Shown here: piece after piece, positions 12,061-25,700 of the stretch
Position numbering within the stretch: the stretch's first letter is position 1
Layout: the number at the start of each line of letters is the position of its first letter
Assembly (NCBI RefSeq): GCF_003073045.1
Contig: NC_037593.1
Location: forward strand, 24,423,868-24,487,867
Origin: Pomacea canaliculata
Lineage: Eukaryota > Mollusca > Gastropoda > Architaenioglossa > Ampullariidae
Length of the DNA stretch: 64,000 nucleotides
Direction: 5' to 3'
The notes under the pieces: generated by a model
What the model was told of the DNA's origin: nothing
What the model saw: the letters and a program-made list of their open reading frames with translations, nothing else
Databases searched by the model: none
Position numbers and translations under genes: made by a program

Positions 12061-13573
12061 TTAATCAACTTTTCTTTTTTTATAAAATTTTTTAACTGCA
12101 AGTCGTAGAATGTAAAGCAACACACATAGACATATGACGAGCATTGCACCAAGGAAACCCAATACATCCATCAGGTAGAACTGGTAGAGTGGAATTTCCT
12201 GCCCCGCCGACCTCATGTAGGCGCCCCCATACAGCATCACGTGATCTAGCCAGAAGGCGGCGCGTTCTGCTGGAACTCCAAACTCCACGCGGAAAAGATG
12301 CGAGGCGTGAGTTATAGCATCTTTGTAGATGCGGTCAGTTGCCACTGTCTTGATGGCCGACGCAATTTCTGAAACATTCGCAGAGCGCAGATCCAGTGTC
12401 ATCCCGAAGTTTTTGATCCTCATCCTCTCAGCGTTGTACAGTTGGTCGAAGGAGATCGGGAGTCCCACCATGGGTACGGCGTGGTACAGCGCCTGGTACT
12501 GGCCACTGGACCCGCAGTGGGTCACGAAGACTTTGGTGTTGGGGTGAGCCAGAAGGTCGTTCTGCGGAAACCAAGGCAACGTTAACAGTTTGCGCTTGTC
12601 TGGAGACGGAAGGTTTGAGCGAAAGATCACCTTGAATGGAATCTCTCGGAAAACCTCCCAGAACTTCTGTACGATGTTGTCGGGAAGGTCCAGAACGAAC
12701 GACCCAAAAGAGACTATGACCACGCCTCCTGAGCATCGTCCATGAACAATTGTAGGTCGTGAGGCAAGGGCTTTGCAGGTGAAGCCGCTATTCCTCCTAC
12801 AACCTTGACATTGGGCAAGGTTGGTCTCGGGTAGTCTAGAATGTGGTCAAAGAAGGAAAGCCACACTTCCGCTCTAGCACCTAGCATGGTCATAGGAACA
12901 TACGTTATTTCCGGGCGTAGGTCGCGACTGCGTTCTCTGGACATAAAGGATCGTTTAAGTACTGAGATGCATAGATCATGAAGTTGGTCAGTCGTTCCGT
13001 GAAGGTCATGTGTTGTCCGACGGGGAGGAACTCGACAGGGTCCACGGCAGGCGAGAAAGGGATTCGCCTGAAGAAAGGCTCTGAGGCAAAGTGTAGACCG
13101 GCGAAGGGTACCCCCATCCGGTAGGCGAAGATGAGGAACATGCGAGAAGCTGAACCGTCGTCGTACACAAATAAATCTGGTTTGGCCAGTTTCATTTTCT
13201 CAAACAACATTTGGTTGGTCAGGATCTCGTGGCTTATCTGGCGCATCGTCTGCACCACATTTTCGAGGTCGGCTTCTCGCCCTTCGAAGTAAGGTTTGAC
13301 CATGGTCGGCTCGGCAACGTCTTTGACCATGTTCAGCCTCGTGGAATATTCAATGACTTGGAGCCCTGAGAGGTCAAGGACGTCTCGAATTCCAATGTTG
13401 GAGGGTATGACGAGCGTTATTTCGTGACCCTTTTCTGTCAAGGCGCGTGCGAGCTTCAGGTGCATGTAGACGTGGCTCGTGCATGGGAGAGGCATGCACA
13501 TGATATGTTTGGCTGCGGCATTCGTCAGCCTTGTCAGCAGAAGCGCTAGCCAAACCACAAGAATCTGCCGCAT
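12061..13573 (-). CDS. UDP-glycosyltransferase (UGT), single coding exon, two frame breaks
   Basis: Family 1 UDP-glycosyltransferase, which transfers sugar from a UDP-sugar to small lipophilic acceptors in the endoplasmic reticulum. About 503 residues. It starts at ATG 13573 with a hydrophobic signal peptide (MRQILVVWLALLLTRL). An acceptor-like TTCCAG ends at 13595, suggesting an upstream untranslated exon. The C-terminal half holds the UGT signature: WFPQNDLLAHP, then FVTHCGSSGQYQALYHAVPM and P.SFDQ. One membrane helix follows (about 12100..12165), then a short basic tail ending KRKVD, which fits a K(x)Kxx ER-retrieval signal. The frame changes at about 12905..12944 and again at about 12714..12723. 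Each change equals loss of one base, and the protein match continues across both. Either it is functional with sequence errors or it is a recent pseudogene. Confidence 0.9.
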
Positions 13574-13599
13574 TGGTATCAATGGAATAAATACCTGGA

Positions 13600-14960
13600 A
13601 TAAAATTCATGCGAGTGGCAATGGAAAATACATAAACCTTGCAGACGACCGACAGTAAATAAATTATTTAGTCAGTTTGAAAGGGAGACAGATGCAGATA
13701 CAACAAATATAATTGCTTTGCTATAGTACCTGGTAATTTAATGCTCATACTCACTCCACGCACCCATATATCAACACACACACACATACAAGCACGCATA
13801 CACGAACAAGCCAACGCCCCAGGTGAGCATAATTATTAAGAGTAGTCTTCCAATGGAAGGGTAAAGTGTTGACACAGCTGCCAGCACAATCAAGTACATG
13901 TACAGAGAGAACATAATTATATTCTGCCTTGAGCTCGAAGGGAGAAAATTTAAGTCCGCGGCTTTCGCAAAGATCGCCTCGCCAACCCAGTGACCCAGAC
14001 TCCAGCCATCGAGAAAAGGCGACGGGGTGCAATTACCCCGAGGCACCATTTTAAGCTAGGAGTTCGCCTGTACTCACTTGCACACACAAAAAAAGAGGTC
14101 AACATTGACTACCAGAGTCACTGTGGTTCGACTTCGTCGTTGTACTAATTCATTAATATTGGTTACAAAAGTCCATACAGCCGTCCTGCCACAACACAAG
14201 GAGAAGCAGAGACCAGGTATTGCGATCTAACATGTTATCCGAGTATTGAGAGGAAGACGGCGGTGGGGTGACACAGTTGTGAATCGCCTATCACAAAAAA
14301 GACGAGAATAGGTTCTGAGTTCTGAACCTGTCTTTGGTAAAGCTATTTTTTGTGTGTGAAGTGAACACCTACTGTCAAGGTAGGCCGTCAGGGGTTTTTT
14401 CCGGTTTTACTGGTTTTATCTACAGTTTACATCCTTCCCCCTAAACAAACTAAAGCAAGCAAATCGCAAAACCCTCCCCACTACCCACCGCCAAAAAAAA
14501 AAACCAAACAAAAACAAAAAAACCAAGCTGTTGTCCATACTCAAGTGTGAGCTCGCGTACTCACCTCAATAGAGGACAGACGAAGAAACCAGTCAGGTCA
14601 AAAGGACACGATAGCACCTGTAAAATAGTACTTGCAAGGTCAGAATACAAATCTCAGGTGCGACACCTTGTCACCTTGTTTGTGTTGAACCTTGTGTCAC
14701 AGTTCTGGTCAGGCTGGCTTATTTCCCTTACTGGCCCATTTTTTGTAATGCCGTGTGTGTGCGCTTGTGTGAAAGAGATATGTGTGTGTATCAATATGTG
14801 TGTTCTTGAAATCATTGTCGCTCGACTGTACTCACCTGAACGCAAGGATACTTTAACAAAGTATGGCTGCTTACCTCTTGGCTATGTTTTTGGCATAAAC
14901 TCCGTGGGTAGACTTACTGGGATAAGGTGATGACAAATGGCTTTACCTGAAAGTGAAGAA
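13600..14960 (-). other. Cluster of donor-like sites upstream of the UGT; possible alternative 5' exons
   Basis: The minus strand carries several splice-donor-like sequences: GTGAGTA near 13748 and 14073, AG/GTGAGTAC near 14554, CAG/GTGAGTAC near 14829, AG/GTAAGC near 14872 and CAG/GTAAAG near 14945. The short open frames (for example 13771..14049) show no known domain. Alternative untranslated first exons of the UGT are one explanation; chance matches are another. Confidence 0.25.
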
Positions 14961-17900
14961 ACAGGCAGATAAAAAGTAGCAAATTATTTCATATAGATTA
15001 ATGTAAGACCTGTATCTGATCTTTTGACCAGTTGTCATAGTAATCTAATTATCTTGTGTACAGAATAAACCCACTGATTTTTGCATCTCTTTACCTACCC
15101 CATTTCAGTAAAGTTAGGCCAAGTGAACCAGATTCAAAAGTCATCAAGTTAACACTAATTTGCTGATTTAATCCAGCCCTAGCAAAGAGTTATTTCAGCT
15201 TTGGAAGAAGAAACAAAGATTTATTTTTAAATAATTTATTGCTAAATAAGAGTTGAATTTAAGTAATCCTATTCATGTTAATGTTAGTATATACAAAAAT
15301 GCAATCATTTAATTTGTTTCTCAATTCTTGTTTTACCTTGTGTTGATTATATTATAATATAACATATTATAGAAAGTTGCTTATTCTCTTCACACACACA
15401 GGAGCTCTCTCGCTTTCTAATACGACCCATATCCAGCACTCAGCAGTCTCCAACAGTGCTGGTAAATGTTTATAGTATATGTAATTAATAGTTCGATTAC
15501 TTTTACGACTATGAATCTTTCGATCTGGCACAGAAATACTTACAACAATTGGAAAATCAAAATATTCTAAAATATAAAAATCGATATTTCTCTCCCCTGG
15601 TGACTTACCTTCAATGTACCACCCGGTTAGAAATGTCTCGAGCTACGGTCATGGCGAACATCGCAGCCTGCGGATTGCACGTGATTGTTGTCATCTGGGG
15701 TAGAGCACGTGAACCGCTGTCTGTGCTGTCCCATGTTCGTATGACGTCAGGGAATCCCGGGTGGACTGATTATTTGGTTCGTTTTTCGTTTTCGTTTTTA
15801 TTGTGTTGTTTGGCAGCGCTGGGGAGTAGCATTGGGTGAGTGGCGCTGAACGCACGTGGGGTGCATGGCGTGTGCACCAAGCCGTGATCGACTCCCGGGT
15901 GTGACCATAGCAAGGTCAACTGATGATGTGAGACTGTGACAAAAGCCACAGCCACTAGTGGCACTTCCTTGTCATCGAATTCAATATCTTTGTGTATATA
16001 CACGTTTTAAAAGCTGAAGATATATATACTGTATATGTGTCTTGTCCACTTGTTTTGTTTGGTTTTGTTGATAAAAGCAAGACTTACGGAAACTGCCAGA
16101 GTGACAGACATGTGCCAGTTAAACACCAGTTCAGAATAGCAGTCGGTCGTGCAGAAGTGATCGTCGTCAAAGCTAGTGTATTTCCATATAAATTAATTTA
16201 AATCCAGTTAATTCATTCTAGACAATCAAAAATACACACCGAAAACCCATTTAATAGAGAATGAATGTAGTGTTAAATACTAAAAAATGAGTATAAAATA
16301 CTAATGTAAAGAGGTGCCCGCTCTGGAAACTTTCTTTGGTCACATGATGGAGCTAAAAGGAAAGGTTTGACTTATTAGTAAGGTAAACACTTCAAGGCCA
16401 ACCCGAATGGTTTGCGTTTTTACAGATATCGTTAGATATATGCGATTAAAAGTAACATGTAAATTTCAGTCTCCAAAACCCATCCGTTTATTAATAGCTT
16501 TTATTACTCAGTTCACAGATGATTGAGAGTTCGCTTGTGTTTTCTTAGCCAAGACAAAATCCAGGGCAATGCGCATTGTGTACCGGGTTTCAAGTGCAGA
16601 AAAAAAGCATCTTAAGATCCTATTGACAGAGACGAGCGAAGAGCTGTGGGTTAAATAAGCTACGCCCTGTCACAAGCTGTAACTAAATGGTTAGTCTGTC
16701 ATCTTTACCAACACACACACAGTTACATGCCTACCAACATGCACACTATATTACCAGGTACTTCCATGTTCCCAAACAAACAACATTTCAAATCATCATA
16801 AAAACATCTGAAGCTCTCTGTGTTTATTGCTGAACTAATCTTACACAAAAAGTATAAATGTCAAAACATCGTACATTTGTAAAGTTACATTAAGTTGTAT
16901 TTCTTAAGTTTACTCCTCGTTGTTTAGTTCTTAGTATTTATCCATGCATTTTAATTATGTTTGCAATGTTGTTATTTGTTTACTGGCGCTTGAGTTTCTC
17001 GTTTTGTTGGCTCTCGGTTCGGTTCCTACTCTTTCCTGTACAGCGCATTACAAACTCTACTATTATTCTTGTGTCTTTTTATAATAATAATTATTAAAAT
17101 AGTTTTTCTTTCTTTTCTTTATTTGTTTACTTTCCTGTACTGTTTCGAATGCAAAACACAACCAGTACAGAACATACCCTGACTGGCATGCACCCTCATC
17201 CTTTGTTGTTTTGATAAAAGTTATATCTTTGAAAAAAAGTGTCTAATTGCCTGTTATAATTTGAATTCAGTCTGCATGGAATCAGACATCAAAAGACCCA
17301 GATAATGGGAAACCCTCAAGTCCGACATGTTCAGCAGATTCTTAATGGCAAACGAACTTCATTTACGAATGTACATTCACAGGAAGCGCAGTCAAGTGAA
17401 ACGTGGGTATTCAAGTCAATGCTTCCACAGTCAAGATCACAACAGGCTTCTTTGCATTATTTGGCGAGGTATGTGGCAAAGTATATTGAGAATTTAGTGA
17501 TATTATGAATATTATTTCTGTGTGAAGTCCTATAACTGCTACTTTCAGAACTATGTGTGTGATCTTTAACCTTGTTCATATACCTACTGCTCCCTCTTGA
17601 ATATTTTTGTGCAACAGGCTAAAAGCTACCAGATGGGTTTTAATCATTGATATTTTCCCTCAGTGTGGTTGTAACAAAAAGGCACTCAGTCATACACGGT
17701 CTACCGCTACAATCAAAACGGTTAGTTTTGCTGTGTTCTAAGATGCACACTTCGAAGTGACATATGAGTGTGAGTTGATCTTCTTCACCATACCTCTATT
17801 TACATTGTACATGAACTATGAAGTAAAATCGCATTTAATTCGAAATAATCCATAACATTCACGATTACTGAAGAACGAACACTTACAAATATCACTAGAC

Positions 17901-20900
17901 TGCATTTTTGTTTCGCTTGCAAAATCATAAAATTGTGTTTGTATGACACTGCTAATTGGTAACATGATGCCAATGGAATATTTTTTGTATTGTGATTATG
18001 TAAGAGTGAAACAAAAGATTATACTATGCTAGTGCTATTGTTCATTTTCGCCATGCCCTTATAACACTTAGTACTTAATGTGACGGGTTACCATGGAACG
18101 GGTGATCTAGCACTCGGTTTCTGTGTTTAAGTAGCGGACAAAATGCAGTGCTTGCACTGTTCATGGCAGCGCGAGGGTATCATTCCTTTGGGATTATTTC
18201 GAAAGTTGGAGAAGTACCCTTGCGCTGTGTAGGTGTTCTGGTTAAGTGGCTCGCGATATCTCGAAATACTCTTTCCCCTTAGGTCCCTTCTTCAGTGGCT
18301 TAGGAAGATGCTTGGCTTGTTTTCTGGATGGATGGGGGGACCCTATGCTGACAGTGAACGACGTTCACATCACGGGAAAAAAGTAGGGGATGCCTGACGA
18401 GTGCAGTCTTGTATACACACACGCGCGTTCACGGTGATAGCATGACAACATATGCTGTTATTACTATCACAAGAAATTATGTAATATTCAGAATAAGATA
18501 AACTGTATAATCATATTAATCACATATTCAAGCTTTGCAAGTCTGTGTGCCAAAAAGAAAATCATCCACTTAAGCGTCTTCTTTGACTAATGCCTTTGAT
18601 TTGTAGTAGTATTTCCTTTTCCTTTCTTTAGATCGAGGGCTATAGATGTAAAAAAAAGTATAAAGTTTGCTTATTCTGTTATACTCGTAAATAAAGATTT
18701 ATTGTCATTTCTCTCATGGCTCCTCTACCTTCGTAATTTTTGAAGAATTACATTTCAAGCATATGTCGCGCTGGGCTTTTAATTAATATTCCTTCGTTTG
18801 GAAAGCTGCCTAAGCATACAATAATTTGGACAGCAAATTAACATGCTTCACCAGTCCGCCACACATGAATGCCGATCTCTCATAAGACCTTTTTAACAAT
18901 TGAGTATGCCGAGGTGGTCAGTGCATGTGCGAAGTATAATTCAAGCAGACTACTCGGAGCTGACGATTCGTAGGCATCGGGGTAAAAAAAACATGGTTGT
19001 TCTGCATATATGGGGCACCGACCTTGTTTTACAATCGACTTGCCGATAAGGAGAAAAAAATGTAACCATGTAAATTGGTACGAAGCGATCGACGCCGAGG
19101 AAGGAAGAATTAAATGGCTTACGAACGTAAAGTTTTGGTCACGTGATCAGAAAAACTCGGGTTTTAGCATCTTCCGGTTTAGAAATAGGTCAAGCAGTCG
19201 ACACTTAACATCAACTTAGTTCTTGTGAGTACAAGCAATTAAAATGAAGAATTTTAGTATTCAAAGCTATAAATTAATATTTATAAAGTAGTCTGATTTT
19301 AGTAATAATAACAATTTTAAGTAACTACTCTGATCTACGAAAGCTTTGTTGAATGTCCATATGTACTGACGACATAAAATGACGATGATATAGAGTTATT
19401 CGTTTTTAATTAAATGACTTAAAAAATCTTAAAGCAGTCCTTACATAGTGTAATAACTTCCTAAAACCTGTTGCACACATATTAGCGAATAGCTATATAG
19501 GGCTTCAGTAGAGACTGGAGAAAGTGTTTTATCGTGTCTTTTTTCCAGACGGTCAGCTTTGTTGATAAACTGAAATTAGGTAAAATTCCGTGGTCGTCCT
19601 GTACACGTACCTCATCACAGTTGTCCAAGACAGCCGTGAGTAGCGTGCCTTAATTGCCAGCTGCCGCATCTAACATGTTCTTTTCCTTTATCGCAAATCT
19701 TGTAAATGCATGAGTTGGGTATGTATAGGGGTTAGAAAGACTAAATTTAAGTAATTATGAGTCTCTGTTAATTATTGTGACCACTTTGCATCTAGAAACT
19801 ATATGTGCATTAAACGTTGTTCCCATTGCAAATGTAAAAACATTTAATAAAACATTTAACAAAAAATAAAAAGTCTGCTGTGTGGTATTTGTTTCTGAAT
19901 GTTATCACATTTCAAAACTAGATAAAATATTATATCTCACAACCACCAGCACAATAAGGGAATGATCTATCATAAGACCTCCAAAGCCAAGTCATTGACA
20001 AAGTCTTGAAAATGTGGATGGACAAGCAATTCCAAATATAAAATATATCATATATGCAATTAGAGAATGAAGAAAATCAGCAAAATTGAAGAACCTTTAA
20101 AACTGATTCTCACTGAGAATACTATATATATAGTGACAATCATTAAAATCAAAGATACTAAAATATTAAAATGAAAGCTTTCTCTAAATGAGACAGGCAA
20201 AAACAACTCACAAAAATTATAAGCATCTCACTTTTAAATGTGGTCAACAAAAAAGACTCTAAATGCATAGCATATTACCATTATTAAGGTAAGATACCAA
20301 ACAGAGGGAATGACAAATATGTACATTGATGATAAGATTCAATTTAAATATATAATTTGATATAAAAAATTTACAGCTTGCTGCAAATTTAGACTTTAAA
20401 AAGTATTTGGTACCATTGACCGGATGTTTACACATAAAGTACTAAAGTCATTTGAATTTGGACAGGACATATCTGGATAGTTTTGTTGTATTAAATATTA
20501 AATCAGCTGTTATGGTAAATGTTATAATCAATTCTGGAAGTGTGTACTATGGATGGCAGGATTGAAGACATGGATGTAGACAGAGTGAAACAATACTTCA
20601 ATGCCTTTTTATACCAGGTGTAGAAAATCAGAAACAATGGTTACATAAAAGGCTTTTATAAAGTGAAAAGACACCTAATAATATAGTTTGTTATTGATAT
20701 TCAGATCATATGTAGGCGGAAAATCTATCTTTTAATAGCACATGTATTTTAGACACACTAAATCAATATAGAACAATATCAGGATAATAAGTTGTTAGGT
20801 GACAAAAGAAACTCCCAAGAAAATATTTCCCGCATTTAAAACTAAGTATAGGAAATTGCCTAGATTTAAAATATGAGGAACATTGTTTAGCAGAAATTTA

Positions 20901-22771
20901 GCAACATGCCAGCTGTGCTCTTCAAGAAAAGAAGTGCTGAAATAAGGAAAACCTCTACCTAAAGTATGGACTTGCAGTAGATATGATGACATGCAAGGTA
21001 AATAAAAAGTACATTCAAGCAACAGAGATTATGATTAAGCGCAACAGAGCTCTAGACACACCAATTTCTAATGGCTGCTCAATCCCAAAGTCAAATTGCT
21101 AACATGATGCTTAAATGGGCACATGTAAATGCTGCAGCAAGTGGATAAACAATAATAATGAAAATACCTTTATTTAACACATCTACATCAAATGTGATAA
21201 CACATAGAAAACAAAACATGAGTACAGATGGTGCGATGGATCATTTTTTTTTTAAATGGTTCTGTCAACCTTAAAGGTAGATGCTACTAATATCCTTAAT
21301 TCTTTGTTAAATGATCGTTATTGCTTAATTCTGTTCAAGTTTAATTAACTTTCTCTAAGAAAGTTTAGTAAATGTGGAGTTCAGTAGCCTAGTAGAAATA
21401 AATTCTGTTGTTTTTGCTATTTTTGCTGGTATCATTTATTTGTATATTGTCAATATTTTGATTTATGTTTGTGTCTGATATTTTGATTTCTACTTCAGTA
21501 AATGTTAAAAATGGAAACAATAACATTTTTAATTTTTCTAGCATTGTCTGCTTTTCTGGTGCTAAAGGTTAAAATATTTTAAAATCATTTATTGCAAAAA
21601 TTGCCACATTTTTCATTTTGTCTGAGAAAAATAAATTGGGATATAACAATACAACACCCCAAAAAGCCATGTGGAACCTACCTGGGAAACATATCAATAA
21701 TACAACAAGAATAAAATTATGTCTAAAAGTATATGAGACCTACCTGGAAAACATCCAGAATGAGCTAGGACTTCTCAAATATACATGGGTGACATAGGGG
21801 TACTACACCACATTCAGAGGTAAAAAAGATGTTGCCCCCCCCTCCCCAATGTATAGCCCTTTTTCATTTTCGCCCTGGGCCCATGCCTAAATTCTACATG
21901 CGCCCCCACCAAGATCGTGACATTGATGTAATGTGTCCCCAATCTTCCTTTGCTGCTTGGGGAAATGTATGGAATAAAAATAATAGAAAAAGCAATAATG
22001 CTCAGTCTTTCTCCTGATCAAAGGTGGGTTGTTTAAATCACTTTTTTTTCATACGTCTGTAAATTCATAAACTCAACTTCTCTTGTAAATGTATAGAAAC
22101 CAATGACAAACAAAAATACACTATGGGACTCTTCTTTTGGGGGATGGGGGTATTTTACACTATGTCATAGCAAAAACAGCTGGAATTTCTTGGAAATATT
22201 ATAATACAAAACAAAGCTGTCATTTCTTTATAAAGCATATATACATACAGCATCCATTTATGGTGAAAATATCAAAACTGTTGACGCTATCTTTTGTAAC
22301 AACCCCTGCACTATAGATGTCTTGCAAAGCAGTCTTAGAGAAAGCAGATTATTTAAAAACTATACTCCTATACTCATAAAATACTTATGTTCAGTCTTAT
22401 ATTCTCATGGCTTATTAATTGATCTCTTGGTCAGCACCTTCTTTCAGACAATTTTTGGTACAATCATGAGAGTTTATCACACATTAACAAAAGATAAGTC
22501 CATGTTTGAAGAAAATACAACCACATTTTAAGCATCTATGCATATAGAAGTATATTATCCAGACTGATTTCAGTCAAGTTCTACATTACAACTAAAGAGA
22601 TAACTCGACTATCCATTTAGATTATAGCATTTTAAAAGTGTATTGGTTGGTATATGAAAAGAACAATTAACATATTTTATAAACAATAAAAGTCAGTAAT
22701 GTCCAAATTTAGTTTACCCATTATATACCGGTACTTTCTCCAACAAGTCTTCGCCTCGTAAACATAGATCT
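14961..22771. other. Long AT-rich noncoding stretch
   Basis: No gene recognised in about 7.8 kb. Weak items: a plus-strand block at 17279..17468 bounded by TTCAG and GAG/GTATGT with an open frame but no known domain; a minus-strand donor-like GAAG/GTAAGT near 15609 within a block rich in CACGTG motifs; and a block at about 21474..21540 that recurs near 24049. The 3' untranslated region of the minus-strand SAMD9-like gene probably occupies the right edge. Confidence 0.45.
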
Positions 22772-25700
22772 CTAGCTGTCATCAGAGGCTTCTGTGTAAA
22801 CACTTTTGGCGATCCAAGCTCCACATCTGCACTTGGCTTCATCTTCATCTCTCATAATCTCAACTTTAAGAGGACATTTGTGACACTGGTACTTCTTCAG
22901 CAGCTCAACCTATAAAAAATTCCTATTTTAATTATTGTTATTGTTAACACAGCATGTTACATTACAGCATATAAATAAAGAAGCAGGATTAAGAGTACTT
23001 TTTATAGACCTTACACTTATTCAGCACTTCTTAGGCACCAAGCCCAGTACTTCTTCAATGCCAAAGGAGGAATATGTTTTTCCAGTACTTGGAAAAAAGT
23101 AGTTTAATTTAGGTAGTAATGGCTTCTCAAGGAAACATCAGCATTCAGAAAGCATGATGACAGTTGTGAAGAATGGAAATACTTTCACTGTGTGTGTTTG
23201 GTAAGCAGCTACTCTTCGGCAGAAGAAGTGAGGTGAAATCATCAACCAACCCAAACAGAACTTGCAGATAAGTTGTTTACCTTACCATTATGGTCTAACA
23301 AGGGTATGTTGCCAAGTGTTATTATCGAGGATACTTCCAGCAGGGCCACACCAGCGCAACAGAAAGAATGTACGTATTCTAGGTTATATAGATGCAGATC
23401 AGATGAACCCAGGTTGCAGCCTCCTAGCAAAGCTAGAGCAGTGCATGACCAGCTATTTGGTATGGACCACACCAACCTCTCATCTAGGAGAAGTCCAGGC
23501 CTAAGAAGTGTGCTTGAATGTGGAGTTCATTGTTCCTATTAATACTTAATAATATTTCTTGTACACATAGCTAGTGAATCGGAAGAAGTTCTTTACTCTT
23601 CACATACCTCAAAAGCTTCGTATCCATGTTCCATTGTGAAAGCCAAGTGGAACTGCACTCGATATCCTGCATATCGAGAACCTTCCAAGCCAGCCCTGAC
23701 AGGAATATAAAATACTTCAACCAAGCTTCCATTCCCATGGAGATCAAGGTCAACATAGCCAGCCAACTTGTTATCGTTCTTCTGCCTGATGGTACCTTTG
23801 CAGGTAGCTAATTTAGCTCGGGAAATGTCTAAAACAAACAAACAGCAGTAAATATAATTTTCTGTTTCATCCATAAATGTGTAACAATAAAAAAAGACAT
23901 TTACCCAAACAATTTAAGAAAAAGGTGCATTATTAAGTGCACACTTAAATGCACCCAGAAACTATATATGGCAGATCTAAAAATGCATCAAATTTATTTA
24001 TATAATTTAATGACCTCACATTTTAACTTTTATCCTAATATGTACTGATTCTGATATTTTGATTTCTACTGCAATAAATGGCAAAAATGGGAAATTTGTA
24101 TTTTTATTTTTGGATCATGTTTTTGGATTGACATAATGTACTTTTTCACTGTTACTATGACCTTCTTTTTTTAACCATTTTTTTTGCAAGGCTCGATCAG
24201 CTCTAAATTTTAAGCTGTTATATGCTGTTGAAAGTCAGACTGTCATATAACTCAGGGGGTGTACATTTCCAGCTTACCCATCCCAGCTAAGACAGAAGTA
24301 ACAAACAAATTAAGGACTACAGAGAAAAAAATTATTACTACTGCTGCAGAAAGACCATGCTCACTGAAAAACACTCGCATCAGTGCTCAGAGGTTGACGA
24401 AAACATGGGGATGATTTACCAAAAATATTTTCAAAGTGAAATTTTCAGACAAGCAACATAAAGAAAAACTTAAATTGAAAGTGGCTCATGTCATAAGCTA
24501 AGTGCTGAGTTACACACATTCCATTTGCGTTCAGGCTGAGAGTACATATGTTATACTTCTTTTTTTTTTAAATATACACATAAACAAATATTTTGACAGG
24601 CATCATGAAGAAGTGACATTTTGGCAATTAACAGCCAGTAAGATAAAATTTGTTGCACAGAAAGGAGCAGACTGGTAACTTTGGCGATTAAATTATAGAT
24701 TAAAGGGAAGACAGCTATAACTTTTCACAGGAGCTATACCTAAGAAAGTCATATGTTGCATGTCATGAGTAGTTGTATAGTGCCAAAAGGTCATTTCTGC
24801 TGCTTAGCCAATTAAATAATTAACAACTAGCGCCTAAAAAAATAATTCAGAAAAATTCTTATTTTAATAAAAGCAGAAAGCTTAAAAAAAAAAAAAAAAG
24901 CTGACCAGTTATATTGTACCTCAGGTACCAATTGTAAAGCAAATAAAATATAGTATTTTTTTACACACATCTCTATTAGCTTAAAAGCATAAGTCCTAAA
25001 GCCCTTGGCTAGGGTTGAAGTTCAGGTACCCATTTTTTAATTTTTGGGCAACAAGAAATAATAATTACTGTGATAGTGAGCATCATAATCTTTTTATTAA
25101 ACGGTTTAGAAGCATAAGTAGTGTTTATTTTGCTAATACATACAAGTTTTTTTAATTTCCTGGCAGATAAGTGCCCAGTTTATTCATGTGATATAAAAGT
25201 GAACAGTTGATAAAGTAGTTTATGACTTTTTTTTATTGCCATTCATTTGTGGAAAGTAACCGTTGGTTACATTTGAAAGATAAAAACACATTTTTTAAAA
25301 AGATTGAATTGCTTCAAGGAGAGCTGCATAATGGAGTTTATTATCTTGTTATTGCTGCTACTGTTATCAAACCCAGTCTATGAAATTGTGAAGCTAGTCA
25401 AATGTTTCATTCATATATCTGACTTTTTCACTTTGCTTTGTTTTTTTTTTTTTTTTAACAATGTCTACTGTTGTGTGTCACAGGTCAACTTGGAAACATG
25501 ATCCTGCCACATAAGCATTTTCATTTCAACACACACACATATTTTTCATTACCAACTTGCTCATCATTGCTTTAACAAGGCTACTGGAGTAAACGTCAAA
25601 ATACCTCGAGAATCAGCATGTGTTATACAGCAGGATGTCAGAATTTCTATTGCCTTAAAACAACCTCTGATATATAAGCATGTCATCATGAAGGATGACA

